From assembly GCF_010730745.1 (NCBI RefSeq), contig NZ_AP022615.1:806001-870000 (forward strand): a DNA stretch of 64,000 bases. Reading direction: 5' to 3'. Source of the stretch: Mycobacterium heidelbergense. GTDB taxonomy: Bacteria; Actinomycetota; Actinomycetes; Mycobacteriales; Mycobacteriaceae. This document shows, piece after piece, positions 7,828 to 16,304 of this stretch (positions within the stretch are counted from its first letter, which is position 1; each line of letters begins with the position of its first letter). Below the pieces are notes generated by a model. That model was not told where the DNA came from and made no database searches. It was given only the letters and a program-made list of their open reading frames with translations. The position numbers and the translations under genes were made by a program.

Positions 7828-9870
7828 TTACAAGCCGCTCGGGTACGTCTCCGGCGTTTCGCCGGCGATCCACAGGCTCGTGGGTTCGAGCGGTTCGAGC
7901 GCCCGCGTCGTGTCGATGTGGATCATCGCGTCGAACTGGTCGGCCGCCCGGACGTGGAAGTAGTGGCTCTGCCGTTCGGTCTCGGGCCGGTAGATCACGC
8001 CGATGGCGCGCCCCAATCGAACGGTGCCGAGCGGCTCCGCGGCCTCGGGGCTGAGGAGCGCCGACACGCAGAACGCGTCCCTGCCGGTCTCGTGGAGCAG
8101 TTCTTCGATGCTGCCGTTCAGCGCCGGGCGCACGGCTTTTCGTTCGGCGGCGCCGCCCCACTCGCTGGCGGCGGTCACCGTGCCGGCGTAGGTGCTGAAC
8201 CCGATGAGGCGGCACTTCTCGCCATACCGCTGGCGGACGAGCTGGCCGAGCGTGAGCTGTCCGTCGGCCCACACTTCCGTGGCCCGCGCGTCCCCGACGT
8301 GAGAGTTGTGGGCCCACACCACAATTCGTGCGGTCGGCACGTCGTGGTGGCGGTCCAGGTGGTTCAGCAGCGCCTCGAGGGTCTGCGCCATGTGCTTGTC
8401 ACGCAAGTTCCACGAGGTGACCCGCCCGCTGAACATCGCGCGGTAGTACACCTCCGCGTTGCGCACCGTTTGCGCATTCTGCTGGGCGTAGAACGCTTCA
8501 TCCTCGGAGAGCAGGCCATCCCTGCGCGCGTAGGCCAGCCCCTTGCGCCGGATCTCGACCAGCTGCTCGACCACTTCGTTCTCGCAGGATGGGCCGGCGC
8601 CGAACGCCGCCGAAAAGCCGTACGCCTGACCGTCGTCGGCCGACGCGTGGTCGAAGCAGGCGTAACGCTCCCGCGCCCGCGCCGCGGCCGCCGGGTCGAC
8701 CCTGTCGAGATAGGTGATCACTTCGTGCATGGACCGGTGCAGGCTGTAGAGGTCCAGGCCGTAGAAGCCGGCCTGCCGCTGATCGCTCGACTCGTGCAGT
8801 CGGTTGTGGGCGCGTAGCCATTCGGCGAAGTCACGAACGACGGTGTTGCGCCATATCCACGCCGGGAAGCGCTCGAATCCGCTCAGCGCTTCGTCGGCGT
8901 CGTTGTCGTCGCCGAGGCCGCGCACGTAGCGATTCACCCGGTAGGCGTCGGGCCAGTCGGCCTCCGCGGCGACGGCGCAGAAACCCTTCTCCTCGATCAG
9001 CCATTTCGTGATGGCGGCCCGGGCCTCGTAGAACTCGTGCGTGCCGTGGGAGCTCTCGCCGATCAGCACGATCCGCGCGTCGCCGATCAGCGCCTCCAAC
9101 GTCGTGCGCGGCGGGATGCCCTGCGGCGCATCGATGGCCACGCTGCCGACCACCTCGGCCGGTGTCCGCGCCGCGGGCCCGCTTGGCGGGGCCTCGGTCG
9201 TCGGGGTGGCCAGCAGCCGACGAACCTCTTCGTCGGTGACCTGGCGGAAGTCCCAGAACGACTCCCCCACCGCGAGGAACGGGGTGGGCATCGACGCGCA
9301 CACGACGTCGTCGACGAGGCCGGCGAATTCCCGGCAGGTGGATTCCGCGGCCGCCGGCACCGCTATCACGACATGCGCGGGCCCGGCTTCGCGCAGCGCC
9401 TGCACCGCCGCGAACATGCTTGCGCCCGTGGCCAAACCGTCGTCGACGAGGATGACCGTCTTGCCGGCCACGTCGACGGGCGGACGCCCGTCGCGGTAGG
9501 CGGCTTCGCGCCGGACCAGCTCCCGGCCCTCACGGTCGGCGATGGCGCGCAGGTCCTGCGGCGTGATCCGCAAACCCCGCACGACATCGTCGTTGATCAC
9601 CACGCGACCCCCGCTCGCCAGTGCCCCCACCGCGAACTCCTCGTGGCCGGGGGCGCCGAGTTTGCGCACGATCAGGGTGTCCAGCGGGGCGTGCAGCGCG
9701 GCCGCCACCTCGAACGCGACGGGGAGCCCACCCCGGGCCAGGCCCAGGACGATCACGTCCTGTCGGTCGCGGTAGGCGCCAAGGAGGTTTGCCAGTACCC
9801 GGCCGGCCTCGCGGCGGTCGCGGAACACGCGCCGGGGGGCGTGGCGGGTGGCATCGGCTGCTCTAGTCAT
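7828..9870 (-). CDS. Phosphoribosyltransferase-erythromycin esterase fusion (Rv2030c-like)
   Basis: 680-residue bifunctional-looking protein, nearly the length of Rv2030c (681). The N-terminal third is a phosphoribosyltransferase domain with the PRPP-binding loop VILVDDGLATGASM (about 125-138). The rest is an erythromycin-esterase-type domain starting at LIGESSHGTHEFYEARAAI, with the EADWPDAYRVNRY and WAHNSHVGD segments that carry conserved Glu/His residues. Known members are DosR-induced; the physiological substrate is not established, and antibiotic hydrolysis should not be assumed. The ATG at 9870 overlaps the stop of the hspX remnant (ATGA), so it may depend on translation of that short peptide. 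pfkB follows 25 bp later. Confidence 0.88.
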   Translation of the reverse strand: MTRAADATRHAPRRVFRDRREAGRVLANLLGAYRDRQDVIVLGLARGGLPVAFEVAAALHAPLDTLIVRKLGAPGHEEFAVGALASGGRVVINDDVVRGLRITPQDLRAIADREGRELVRREAAYRDGRPPVDVAGKTVILVDDGLATGASMFAAVQALREAGPAHVVIAVPAAAESTCREFAGLVDDVVCASMPTPFLAVGESFWDFRQVTDEEVRRLLATPTTEAPPSGPAARTPAEVVGSVAIDAPQGIPPRTTLEALIGDARIVLIGESSHGTHEFYEARAAITKWLIEEKGFCAVAAEADWPDAYRVNRYVRGLGDDNDADEALSGFERFPAWIWRNTVVRDFAEWLRAHNRLHESSDQRQAGFYGLDLYSLHRSMHEVITYLDRVDPAAAARARERYACFDHASADDGQAYGFSAAFGAGPSCENEVVEQLVEIRRKGLAYARRDGLLSEDEAFYAQQNAQTVRNAEVYYRAMFSGRVTSWNLRDKHMAQTLEALLNHLDRHHDVPTARIVVWAHNSHVGDARATEVWADGQLTLGQLVRQRYGEKCRLIGFSTYAGTVTAASEWGGAAERKAVRPALNGSIEELLHETGRDAFCVSALLSPEAAEPLGTVRLGRAIGVIYRPETERQSHYFHVRAADQFDAMIHIDTTRALEPLEPTSLWIAGETPETYPSGL

Positions 9871-9950
9871 CACGCACCACGATTACTGTCCGCCGGCGGG
9901 CTGGACGTGCACATGCCGCCCGGCCGGCGCTGAACGGGAAGAGTGCTCAT
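9870..9950 (-). pseudogene. hspX: Vestige of hspX (alpha-crystallin Acr)
   Basis: A 26-codon frame begins MSTLPVQRRPGG after the ribosome site AGGAGACACCG. The M. tuberculosis HspX N-terminus, as I recall it, is MATTLPVQRHP. Shifting the frame after about residue 10 gives RHVHVQPAGGQ then a stop, resembling an Hsp20 C-terminal strand. The simplest reading is that about 130 codons of the small heat-shock protein were lost in an out-of-frame deletion that joined its two ends. Position supports this: in M. tuberculosis hspX lies exactly between Rv2030c and acg, and a strong DosR box lies 80-100 bp upstream here. The surviving peptide stops in an ATGA overlap with the next gene and could act as a translated leader. 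Confidence 0.65.
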
Positions 9951-10030
9951 CGGTGTCTCCTAGAGCTCGATCTTTGTCGTATTTGACACTGTCCATCCGA
10001 GTCCATCCGACCAGTCGGCCGCAATCGGCG

Positions 10031-10050
10031 ATAGGGACAGAAGTCCCGGG
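10031..10050. promoter_or_regulatory. Strong DosR box (ancestral hspX promoter)
   Basis: ATAGGGACAGAAGTCCCGGG contains both DosR half-sites, GGGAC and AGTCCC, as a near-perfect palindrome. It lies 80-100 bp upstream of the hspX vestige and should drive the vestige, the esterase fusion gene and pfkB. A weaker G/C-rich half-site pair follows at about 10050-10070. Confidence 0.8.
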
Positions 10051-10181
10051 CTCGCGGGCCATTCGTCGGCTTCGTGATCGGCGCCCTGCGTTCACTGACG
10101 CGTCGAGACTGCCCTGGGGGCGACGGAAAGCCGAAAAAGCTGGCTCTGAGCGCAGACTCGGTGCCGGCAGCGTCCGACCGG

Positions 10182-11177
10182 CTAGCCGCGGATCTCCAAT
10201 ACCTCGGCCAACGGCCGACGCGGCGTCGGCTTGGGAGTCAGCTCGCCCTCGGGTTCGATGCCGACCCGGACCAGCACCTGAGGCACCGCCGCCGCACCGG
10301 CCGCGAGGTCCCGGATGATGTCGCGACTGGATTCCAGCTCCGTGACGTGCGTGACCGGGCACGTCGCGAGGCCGACCATCGTGCACTCCAGCAGGATCGC
10401 CGACAGCGCCTCACCGCAATTGAGGGCGTCGACGCGGGTGTCACCGGGGGTGGACAGCACGAGGATCTTCGCTTCGTCGTACGTGCCGGCGGAGCTCCGC
10501 TCATCCAGCGGGTCGACGGGGAACCGACGGTTCACGTCGACCCTGCGGGCATCCGACTCCGAGACCAGCGCGCTATCGGGTATCCCTTCCGCCTCCCGCA
10601 ACGGCGATGTCCACCAAAGCAATTCATGCTGATAAGAATCGTCGTAGCGGCGCAACGCGTCGGTGAGCCGAGACGCCTCCGCCAACCGCGGTCGCGCATC
10701 GTCGGCCAGTACGTCGAGGGTGACCACATCGTTGTCGAATGAGCTGCGTAACACGGGTTCGAACGACGCCCAGTGCTTGGGGGCGCGCAACGGCAGCCGG
10801 TTGGTCCGGCGTTGCAGGATCGCCTTGGCGCGGTCCCGCCGCGCCTGCGCCACGTAGTCGACCGGAGCGAAGTCGGTCGAGGCGAGGTGGTCGAGGTTGT
10901 TCGGGTTGGGAAACTGGTCGACGTCGGTGTCCCAGCCCGCCGCGGCCATCGCGACCCGGAAGTGGTCGAGCGCGGCGCCGCAGCTGATGATCGCTTCCCG
11001 GCCCGACTTGTCGGTCGATGTGACGGTTCGGTGCGGGTCGACGAACAGGTCGACGCTCGCGCGGCCCGCCACCCATCGCCAGGGCTGGATGTTGTGCAGG
11101 GAGGGAGCCCGGCACGCCAGCTCCACGGCGCCGGTGATCACGCCGGTGTCCACCGTCGTTTGGGTCATTGCGCTCAC
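10182..11177 (-). CDS. Acg-type nitroreductase family protein
   Basis: 331-residue protein of the mycobacterial Acg family (Rv2032, Rv3127, Rv3131). It has the family start signature ELACRAPSLHNIQPWRW at about 17-33 and the flavin-region segment GREAIISCGAALDHFRVAMAAAGW. M. tuberculosis Acg binds FMN but lacks measurable nitroreductase activity, so a flavin storage or redox role is as likely as catalysis. Alternative ATGs at 11177 and 11168 cannot be separated. It diverges from a paralogue at 11397. Two adjacent DosR boxes lie 48-88 bp upstream. It sits where acg sits relative to hspX, although in M. tuberculosis acg is divergent from hspX and here the gene is on the same strand. Confidence 0.88.
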   Translation of the reverse strand: MSAMTQTTVDTGVITGAVELACRAPSLHNIQPWRWVAGRASVDLFVDPHRTVTSTDKSGREAIISCGAALDHFRVAMAAAGWDTDVDQFPNPNNLDHLASTDFAPVDYVAQARRDRAKAILQRRTNRLPLRAPKHWASFEPVLRSSFDNDVVTLDVLADDARPRLAEASRLTDALRRYDDSYQHELLWWTSPLREAEGIPDSALVSESDARRVDVNRRFPVDPLDERSSAGTYDEAKILVLSTPGDTRVDALNCGEALSAILLECTMVGLATCPVTHVTELESSRDIIRDLAAGAAAVPQVLVRVGIEPEGELTPKPTPRRPLAEVLEIRG

Positions 11178-11224
11178 CCGCTTCCTGTCTCACGTCGACC
11201 CTCGGGCATGCGCGCACACCGACG

Positions 11225-11265
11225 CCAGGGTCCTTGGTCCCCAGCGTCGGGCCGTTGGGCACCGC
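11225..11265. promoter_or_regulatory. Tandem DosR boxes, two helical turns apart
   Basis: Box 1 (11225-11244) has core GGGTCCTTGGTCCCC. Box 2 (11246-11265) has core GGGCCGTTGGGCACC. Their centres are 21 bp apart, so both dimers would bind the same DNA face, the arrangement known for strongly DosR-induced promoters. They lie 48-88 bp upstream of the nitroreductase start at 11177. Confidence 0.7.
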
Positions 11266-11320
11266 GAAACCGCGGTCCATTTCCGAAAAGTCGGCAACCG
11301 CAGCGCGCCGCCTCCTGCGA

Positions 11321-11340
11321 CAAACGGCCCTAGTCACCGA
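11321..11340. promoter_or_regulatory. DosR-box-like site for the plus-strand nitroreductase
   Basis: The segment containing GGCCCTAGTCACCGA matches the right DosR half-site (TAGTCNC) well and the left half poorly. It lies 57-76 bp upstream of the ATG at 11397. The intergenic region therefore holds separate sites for the two divergent paralogues. Confidence 0.5.
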
Positions 11341-11396
11341 CTCCGGTGCCGCCTAGTCTCGATGGTGAACCGAAGGCTCCCCGAGGGATTGGCACC

Positions 11397-12374
11397 ATGA
11401 ACGCGACGCTGGACACCCAGACGCTCAAGGATGCGGTGCAGCTCGCGTGCCGGGCCCCGTCGCTGCACAACAGCCAGCCGTGGCGGTGGGAGGCCGAGGG
11501 CGGGGTGTTGCGCCTGTTCGTCGATCGTGACCGGACGGTGCCCGGCGCGGACCCTTCCGGCCGGGAGGCGATCATCAGCTGCGGCGCCGCGCTCGATCAC
11601 CTCCGGGTCGCCATGCTCGCCGGGGGCTGGCTCGCCGAAATCGAACGGTTTCCCAACCCGAATGACCCCACCCATCTGGCATCGATCGAATTCACTCCCG
11701 TCGACCACGTGACCGGGACCCAGCGCGACCGCGCCAAGGCGATCCTGCAACGCCGGACCGACCGGCTTCCGATGGGACAGCCCACGTATTGGGGGCTGTT
11801 CGAACCCGTGTTGCGGAGCACGTTCGACGAGAGCCTGGTGCGGCTCGACGTGCTGTCCGACGACGTGCGACCGCAGCTCGTCGAAGCCTCGCAGCTCACC
11901 GAGGCGCTTCGCCGTGACGATGCGACGTATCACGCCGAACTCGAATGGTGGACCTCGCCGTTCGTATCGACCGAGGGCGTGCCGCCGAGCGCGCTGGCGT
12001 CCGACCGGGAAAGCCGCCGGGTCGATGTGGGACGCGAATTCCCGGTCCGGGGCCGCCAGGATCGGCGGCCCGAGATCGCGGTGGACTGGTCGAAAATCCT
12101 CGTGCTGTCGACCCCGGAGGACACCAGGTCGGATCTGTTGCGGTGCGGTGAGGTGTTGTCGACCGTGCTGCTGGAGTGCACGATGGCCTTCCTGGCGACC
12201 TGCACGCTGACCCATCTGATCGAGCTGGACGAAAGCCGCGAAATCGTCCGCGGCATGCTGAAGGACGGCGGCCGGCCACAGGTGCTGATCCGCGCCGGGA
12301 TAGCGCCGCCGATGGAAGCCGTTCCTCCGCCGACGCCGCGGCGACCGCCCGACGACGTCCTGCGGATCCGCTAG
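11397..12374 (+). CDS. Acg-type nitroreductase family protein
   Basis: 325-residue paralogue of the divergent gene, with the same signature QLACRAPSLHNSQPWRWEAE and GREAIISCGAALDHLRVAM. The tail TPRRPPDDVLRIR mirrors TPRRPLAEVLEIRG of its neighbour, so the two look like an old local duplication. The ATG at 11397 is chosen because GAGGG precedes it and because the family N-terminus begins here; the frame is open back to 11346. FMN binding is expected. Physiological activity in this family is unsettled. Likely DosR-controlled through the site at 11321. Confidence 0.88.
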   Translation: MNATLDTQTLKDAVQLACRAPSLHNSQPWRWEAEGGVLRLFVDRDRTVPGADPSGREAIISCGAALDHLRVAMLAGGWLAEIERFPNPNDPTHLASIEFTPVDHVTGTQRDRAKAILQRRTDRLPMGQPTYWGLFEPVLRSTFDESLVRLDVLSDDVRPQLVEASQLTEALRRDDATYHAELEWWTSPFVSTEGVPPSALASDRESRRVDVGREFPVRGRQDRRPEIAVDWSKILVLSTPEDTRSDLLRCGEVLSTVLLECTMAFLATCTLTHLIELDESREIVRGMLKDGGRPQVLIRAGIAPPMEAVPPPTPRRPPDDVLRIR

Positions 12375-12395
12375 TCGCACCGATGGCTAAGCGGT

Positions 12396-12415
12396 CAAAC
12401 AACTTTGGTCCCTGC
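12396..12415. promoter_or_regulatory. DosR half-site upstream of the PPOX gene
   Basis: CTTTGGTCCC at 12403-12412 matches the right half of a DosR box in nine of ten positions, but no matching left half is visible. It lies 82-101 bp before the GTG at 12497. Moderate support only. Confidence 0.4.
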
Positions 12416-12496
12416 CGGGCGGGACGTTCGGCCGGCGCCCGCGCGCGCCTTTCGTCACTAGGCTTAGCGCCATGACCCATCACAGAGGGGTGTCTC

Positions 12497-12922
12497 GTGT
12501 CTTTCACCGATGACGGGGTGACCATCCTGCCGGAGCACGAATGCTGGGACCTGCTGGCCGGCGTGGCGCTGGGGCGGCTGGTCACCAGCGTGGACGGGCA
12601 ACCCGAGATCTTCCCCGTCAATTACGTCGTCCAGCGCCGCACGGTGCTGTTTCGCACCGCGGAAGGCACCAAGCTGGTGAGCACCGCGATCAACAATCGT
12701 GTGCTGTTCGAGGCCGACGACCATAACGTCGCCGAGGGCTGGAGCGTGATCGTCAAGGGCTGGGCGCGCTCGCTTCGCACCGATGAGGAGATCGAAGACG
12801 CCGAGCGCGCCCAGCTGTTGTCGTGGACGACGACGGAGAAGACGCACTATGTCCGGGTGATCGCCGAGACGGTCACGGGCCGCCGCTTCCGGTTCGGCCC
12901 ACCGCCGCTCGCGAAGTCCTAG
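12497..12922 (+). CDS. Pyridoxamine 5'-phosphate oxidase-like flavoprotein
   Basis: 141-residue split-barrel protein of the PPOX/flavin-reductase superfamily. It shows the strand pattern GRLVTSVDGQPEIFPVNYVV, then TVLFRTAEGTKL, then VLFEADDHNVAEGWSVIVKGWAR. This group binds FMN or F420 and resembles DosR-regulated Rv3129 of M. tuberculosis, a small flavin-binding protein. The GTG start follows AGAGGGG at six bases. The 3' end overlaps the convergent DUF2156 gene by 50 bp. A role in reducing or binding a flavin/deazaflavin cofactor under hypoxia is inferred, not shown. Confidence 0.8.
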   Translation: MSFTDDGVTILPEHECWDLLAGVALGRLVTSVDGQPEIFPVNYVVQRRTVLFRTAEGTKLVSTAINNRVLFEADDHNVAEGWSVIVKGWARSLRTDEEIEDAERAQLLSWTTTEKTHYVRVIAETVTGRRFRFGPPPLAKS

Positions 12923-14297
12923 CCCGAGGGCCCCGCCGCGCTTGCCGGTGCAGCCGGCGCGGGCGCGGCACGAACTCCAGCGACAGCAACACCAGCAGCG
13001 CGGCCGGGATGTGGTGGGCGCACAACACGACGTAGCGCCGCTGCGCCAGCGCATGGAACTTGGACAGGTAACGGTAGAGGGACTCGAGCCGGATCAGCGG
13101 GTCCAACAAATGGATCAGCCGATACGCAACCCACTGCAACGGGCCCCGGCGATCGGCGTCGAAGATCTCCGGAAACGCCGCGAACGCCAGCGAAAGCCGC
13201 AGCGCACCAGTATCTTTGGCATAGGCAATCATGTCGACGGTGAGCCGCTCGTCGATGCCGTTGGGGGCGCCCGGGCGCCGGAACGGCACGTCAAGGCTGA
13301 CCTCCGCGCCCTCGTCGGCCGTCGCGTATCGGTGAAACGCCACCACCCGGCCGCGCCGGTCTCGCGCGACGGCCAGCTTGATGCCGGGGTAGCGACCCTC
13401 CAGCGCCCCGTCGAGATTCATGCAGAACCCGCGGTCGGTGCGCGCGGCACGGTGCGCGGCGTACAACACCTCGGTCAGCTCGCCGGCCAGCGCGCCGTCG
13501 AGCCGCTGCTCGTCGACGATCTCGGTGGTGACCCCGCGGTTGTGGGTGCGCTGCACCGCCTGCCGGACGTTGCGATAGCGGCGCCCGGCCAGGGTGAAGC
13601 GGCGGACGTCGACGACGACGTCGCGCCCGATCGGCACCGCCAGCATCGGCTGGCCGACCGTCTCCTTGCGCCACAGCCTCAGATGCCGTTCGCCGCCGGC
13701 CAATACGATGATCTGCCGGCCCCGGCCGCGGCACATGCGGACGAAATCGGCGACGAGGTCGTCGAACTGGGCGGCGTCGCCGATCGGGTCGCCGCTGACG
13801 ACGGCGAACCCGAGCCGGGTGCGGTACGCGATCGCCGCGGACCTGTCGGCGTTGAAGTGATAGCTCTTGGTCGAGTGCATGGCGAAGGGCGCCAACGGAT
13901 CCTCGCGGGTGGCGCTGACCAGCGCCCACACCTGCTCCAGGAGCTCCGGTTGCGGTCGCGCCGTGGTGGGCGACATGAGCGCGAGGCCGCTGCCGGCGAT
14001 AAGGACGTCGCCGAGCACCCCGAACGATAGGAGGTGCGCGCACACCCCGGCGCCCGCCGCGGCGGCGGCGTACAGCGCGTGCCGGGTGGTCACCGGTCGG
14101 CCCAGCAGGATGCCGCGCGCGATCAGCGCCACGGCGGCAAGCAACGCCAACGTCCAGTGCAGCCGGTGTTCGCGCACCGCCAGCAGCGCCGCCAAGCCCG
14201 CGACGCCGAACAGCGTCACCGCGCTGGCCAAGCGCGCCGCGCCGACCTGTACCGCACTCCGGATCGGGAACGTCAGCCGAAACATCGTGGCCGTCAA
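12873..14297 (-). CDS. DUF2156 (MprF-type C-terminal domain) membrane-anchored protein
   Basis: 474-residue protein with about four hydrophobic N-terminal segments (residues 20-110) followed by a DUF2156 domain. That domain is the double-GNAT-like aminoacyl-transfer domain of phosphatidylglycerol lysyltransferases (MprF, LysX C-terminus). Visible motifs include AIAYRTRLGFAVVSGDPIG and YRNVRQAVQRTHNRGV, and the late segment GALRLSLAFAAFPEIF. The first codons overlap the stop of the Rip3-like protease gene by 4 bp, so translation is coupled. Membrane lipid modification during stress is a reasonable inference; substrate unknown. The extreme C-terminus is Arg-rich and overlaps the convergent PPOX gene. 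Confidence 0.8.
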   Translation of the reverse strand: MTATMFRLTFPIRSAVQVGAARLASAVTLFGVAGLAALLAVREHRLHWTLALLAAVALIARGILLGRPVTTRHALYAAAAAGAGVCAHLLSFGVLGDVLIAGSGLALMSPTTARPQPELLEQVWALVSATREDPLAPFAMHSTKSYHFNADRSAAIAYRTRLGFAVVSGDPIGDAAQFDDLVADFVRMCRGRGRQIIVLAGGERHLRLWRKETVGQPMLAVPIGRDVVVDVRRFTLAGRRYRNVRQAVQRTHNRGVTTEIVDEQRLDGALAGELTEVLYAAHRAARTDRGFCMNLDGALEGRYPGIKLAVARDRRGRVVAFHRYATADEGAEVSLDVPFRRPGAPNGIDERLTVDMIAYAKDTGALRLSLAFAAFPEIFDADRRGPLQWVAYRLIHLLDPLIRLESLYRYLSKFHALAQRRYVVLCAHHIPAALLVLLSLEFVPRPRRLHRQARRGPRARTSRAAVGRTGSGGP

Positions 14298-15478
14298 GAC
14301 CGTTCGCGTGCGCGGTTCGCGGCCACGATCGCCGCGGGCAGGCCCGGTCCGGGGTGGGCGAGCCGGTAGACCTCGATCAGCCGCGCCAGATCGGCCGGCG
14401 TGACCATCCCGACTACCCTGCCCTCGTCGATGACCAGCGCGCGACCGCCGCCGTGTCCGGCGGCGGCCAACCGCTCGATCAGCGCGCTGAGCGGCTCCGA
14501 CGGCGCCGCCGTCGGCACGGCGTCCAGCGGTAGGGCGATTTCGCGCACGGTGGTCGTCGCGCGTCGGCCGGGCGCAACATCACGCAGCTGCCTCAGCGTG
14601 ACCAGCCCCACGATCGACCCGTCGGGATCGGCGACGGGGTACGCCGAGTGGCGGTCGCCCAGCAGATAGCGCTCGATGAAGTCCTGCACGGTAAGCCAGC
14701 CGGGAGCGGCATGCGGGTCGGCCGTCATGGCGTCCGTGACACGCACCCCGGCGAGGGCCTGCCGCGTCGTCACCTGCATTTCCTCCTCGCGCGCGGCGGC
14801 GAAGATGAACCAGCCGATAAACGCCAGCCAGACGCCGCCGACAAGGCCGCCCGCGAGAAACTCGGCCAGCCCCAACACGATCAAGACGATCGCGACCACC
14901 CGTCCGGCATGCGCCGCGCCGACCGCCGCGCGGACGCTGTCGCCGTGGCGGCGCCACAGATAGGCGCGCACCAGCCGGCCGCCATCCAACGGGGCGCCCG
15001 GCAGCAGGTTGAACAAGCCGAGCGCCAGGTTGATGACGGCCAACCACCACGCAACGTTGACCGCGATGGGCGCCGCGCCCACGGCGGCGAGCGCCACCGC
15101 CAGCCCGGCGAACGCCGCCGACAGCACCAGGCTGGTGGCCGGACCCGCGAACGCGATCCGGAAGGCCGCCCGGGGTGTCTTCGCCTCGCCCTGGAGGCTG
15201 GTAACGCCGCCGAACAGCCAGAGCGTCACGCTGCCCACGCTCACCCCCATGCGACGGGCGACGACCGCGTGCGCGAGTTCGTGTGCCAGCAGTGACGCCA
15301 GCAGCACCACCGCGCCGCAGGCTCCGGCCAGCCAATAGACGGGTCGCGAATAACCCGCGACGGCGCCGGGCAATGTGGTTGCCAAGCTCCACGTGAACAA
15401 CCACAGGATCACGATCACGCTCCAGTGAACCTTCACTTCGAACCCGGCGATTCGACCCAGCGGGACGCCATCACGCAC
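14294..15478 (-). CDS. rip3: Site-2 protease (M50) with paired CBS domains, Rip3-like
   Basis: 394-residue intramembrane zinc metalloprotease. HELAH at residues 66-70 supplies two zinc ligands and Glu67 the base; the second conserved motif NLLPGAPLDGGR supplies the third ligand Asp. About six transmembrane segments precede two CBS domains (about residues 250-375, VTDAMTADPH and VPTAAPSEPLSALIERL). This order matches M. tuberculosis Rip3 (Rv2625c), a DosR-regulon gene. GGAGG stands seven bases before the GTG start. CBS domains suggest control by an adenine nucleotide. It is coupled to the DUF2156 gene, hinting that both act on the membrane. The cleaved substrate is unknown. Confidence 0.88.
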   Translation of the reverse strand: MRDGVPLGRIAGFEVKVHWSVIVILWLFTWSLATTLPGAVAGYSRPVYWLAGACGAVVLLASLLAHELAHAVVARRMGVSVGSVTLWLFGGVTSLQGEAKTPRAAFRIAFAGPATSLVLSAAFAGLAVALAAVGAAPIAVNVAWWLAVINLALGLFNLLPGAPLDGGRLVRAYLWRRHGDSVRAAVGAAHAGRVVAIVLIVLGLAEFLAGGLVGGVWLAFIGWFIFAAAREEEMQVTTRQALAGVRVTDAMTADPHAAPGWLTVQDFIERYLLGDRHSAYPVADPDGSIVGLVTLRQLRDVAPGRRATTTVREIALPLDAVPTAAPSEPLSALIERLAAAGHGGGRALVIDEGRVVGMVTPADLARLIEVYRLAHPGPGLPAAIVAANRARERS

Positions 15479-15545
15479 TTTGATACCTCCAAAGATGTTG
15501 GCAAGCGGTGACTTCCGCTTCGACGACGATCCTGCTACTCATGAC

Positions 15546-16037
15546 TCAACACGCGGGCTGGGCGCCCCCGACCCGTTCGCGAAGGCGCTCCGCGAATTCC
15601 GCGGCCCGATCGAGGTCCAGGTCGTCAGGCCGTCCCCTGTTGATCCCGCCGATGAACCCGAACGGCCCGACCGTGTCGAACCCTCGGCAGGAGAACGAAC
15701 CGATCACCTCGAAGCCTTTCTGCTCGAGCCGCTCCCGAACGGGTTTGTTGTAACCCAACAGCGGAATCTCGCGGGCGCCGCTGGTGAAGAATGTGAACGC
15801 CCGGATGTGCCGGTCGACGGCCGGGAGGCGGCGGATCAACTTCCGCAGCCTCGCATCCACCATCATGTAGTAGATACCCGAGCCAAAACCGACGAGGTCG
15901 TACCCGCGAACGATTTCGGGATCGACCGACTCGGGTGTGACGACCTCGGCGGCAAGCACCTCGGCTATCCGGTCGGCCACGCGGCGGGTGTTGCCGTGCG
16001 ATCTCGAAGCGCAGACGACAAGCGACTTCATGGCCAT
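15546..16037 (-). CDS. Flavodoxin-domain protein
   Basis: 163-residue flavodoxin-fold protein. It starts MAMKSLVVCASRSHGNTRRVADRIAEVL, where SRSHGNTR takes the place of the FMN phosphate-binding loop TxTGNT. It has the second loop FGSGIYYMM and the later FSCRGFD segment. This is the HemG-like/protoporphyrinogen-oxidase-like flavodoxin family common in actinobacteria rather than a classical ferredoxin-replacing flavodoxin. ATG 16037 is chosen because AAGGAG lies eight bases upstream. It diverges from an acyl-CoA ligase gene, and DosR-like sites lie between them. Electron transfer under hypoxia is plausible. Confidence 0.8.
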   Translation of the reverse strand: MAMKSLVVCASRSHGNTRRVADRIAEVLAAEVVTPESVDPEIVRGYDLVGFGSGIYYMMVDARLRKLIRRLPAVDRHIRAFTFFTSGAREIPLLGYNKPVRERLEQKGFEVIGSFSCRGFDTVGPFGFIGGINRGRPDDLDLDRAAEFAERLRERVGGAQPAC

Positions 16038-16120
16038 GGCCAACTCCTTGAGAATGCGGCTCCGACGGGTCCATGCTGGGCGGCGACCCGCGATCGGGTA
16101 AGGGCGCAAAGGCACAGATG

Positions 16121-16140
16121 CTCGGGGCCTTAGTCACTTT
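16121..16140. promoter_or_regulatory. DosR box between flavodoxin and acyl-CoA ligase genes
   Basis: CTCGGGGCCTTAGTCACTTT agrees with the DosR consensus at the SGGG, TTAGTC and final C positions. It is 84-103 bp from the flavodoxin start. A second, weaker match (GACTTTCGTC) is at 16205-16224, about 80-100 bp before the ligase ATG. The rest of this 267-bp gap shows nothing else recognisable. Confidence 0.55.
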
Positions 16141-16304
16141 CGTGCGTCCCACGCGTCATCACCTGGGTCCGCGTTGGCCTGCCGATGAGACCCGGGTGAA
16201 CGACCGGACGACTTTCGTCTCTACCGGTGACCCGCGAAGCCCGCCAGAGTGTGTTACAGGCCACCGGCCGGCGGCTACTTGGTCCAACATCCGCGGATAC
16301 CAAC

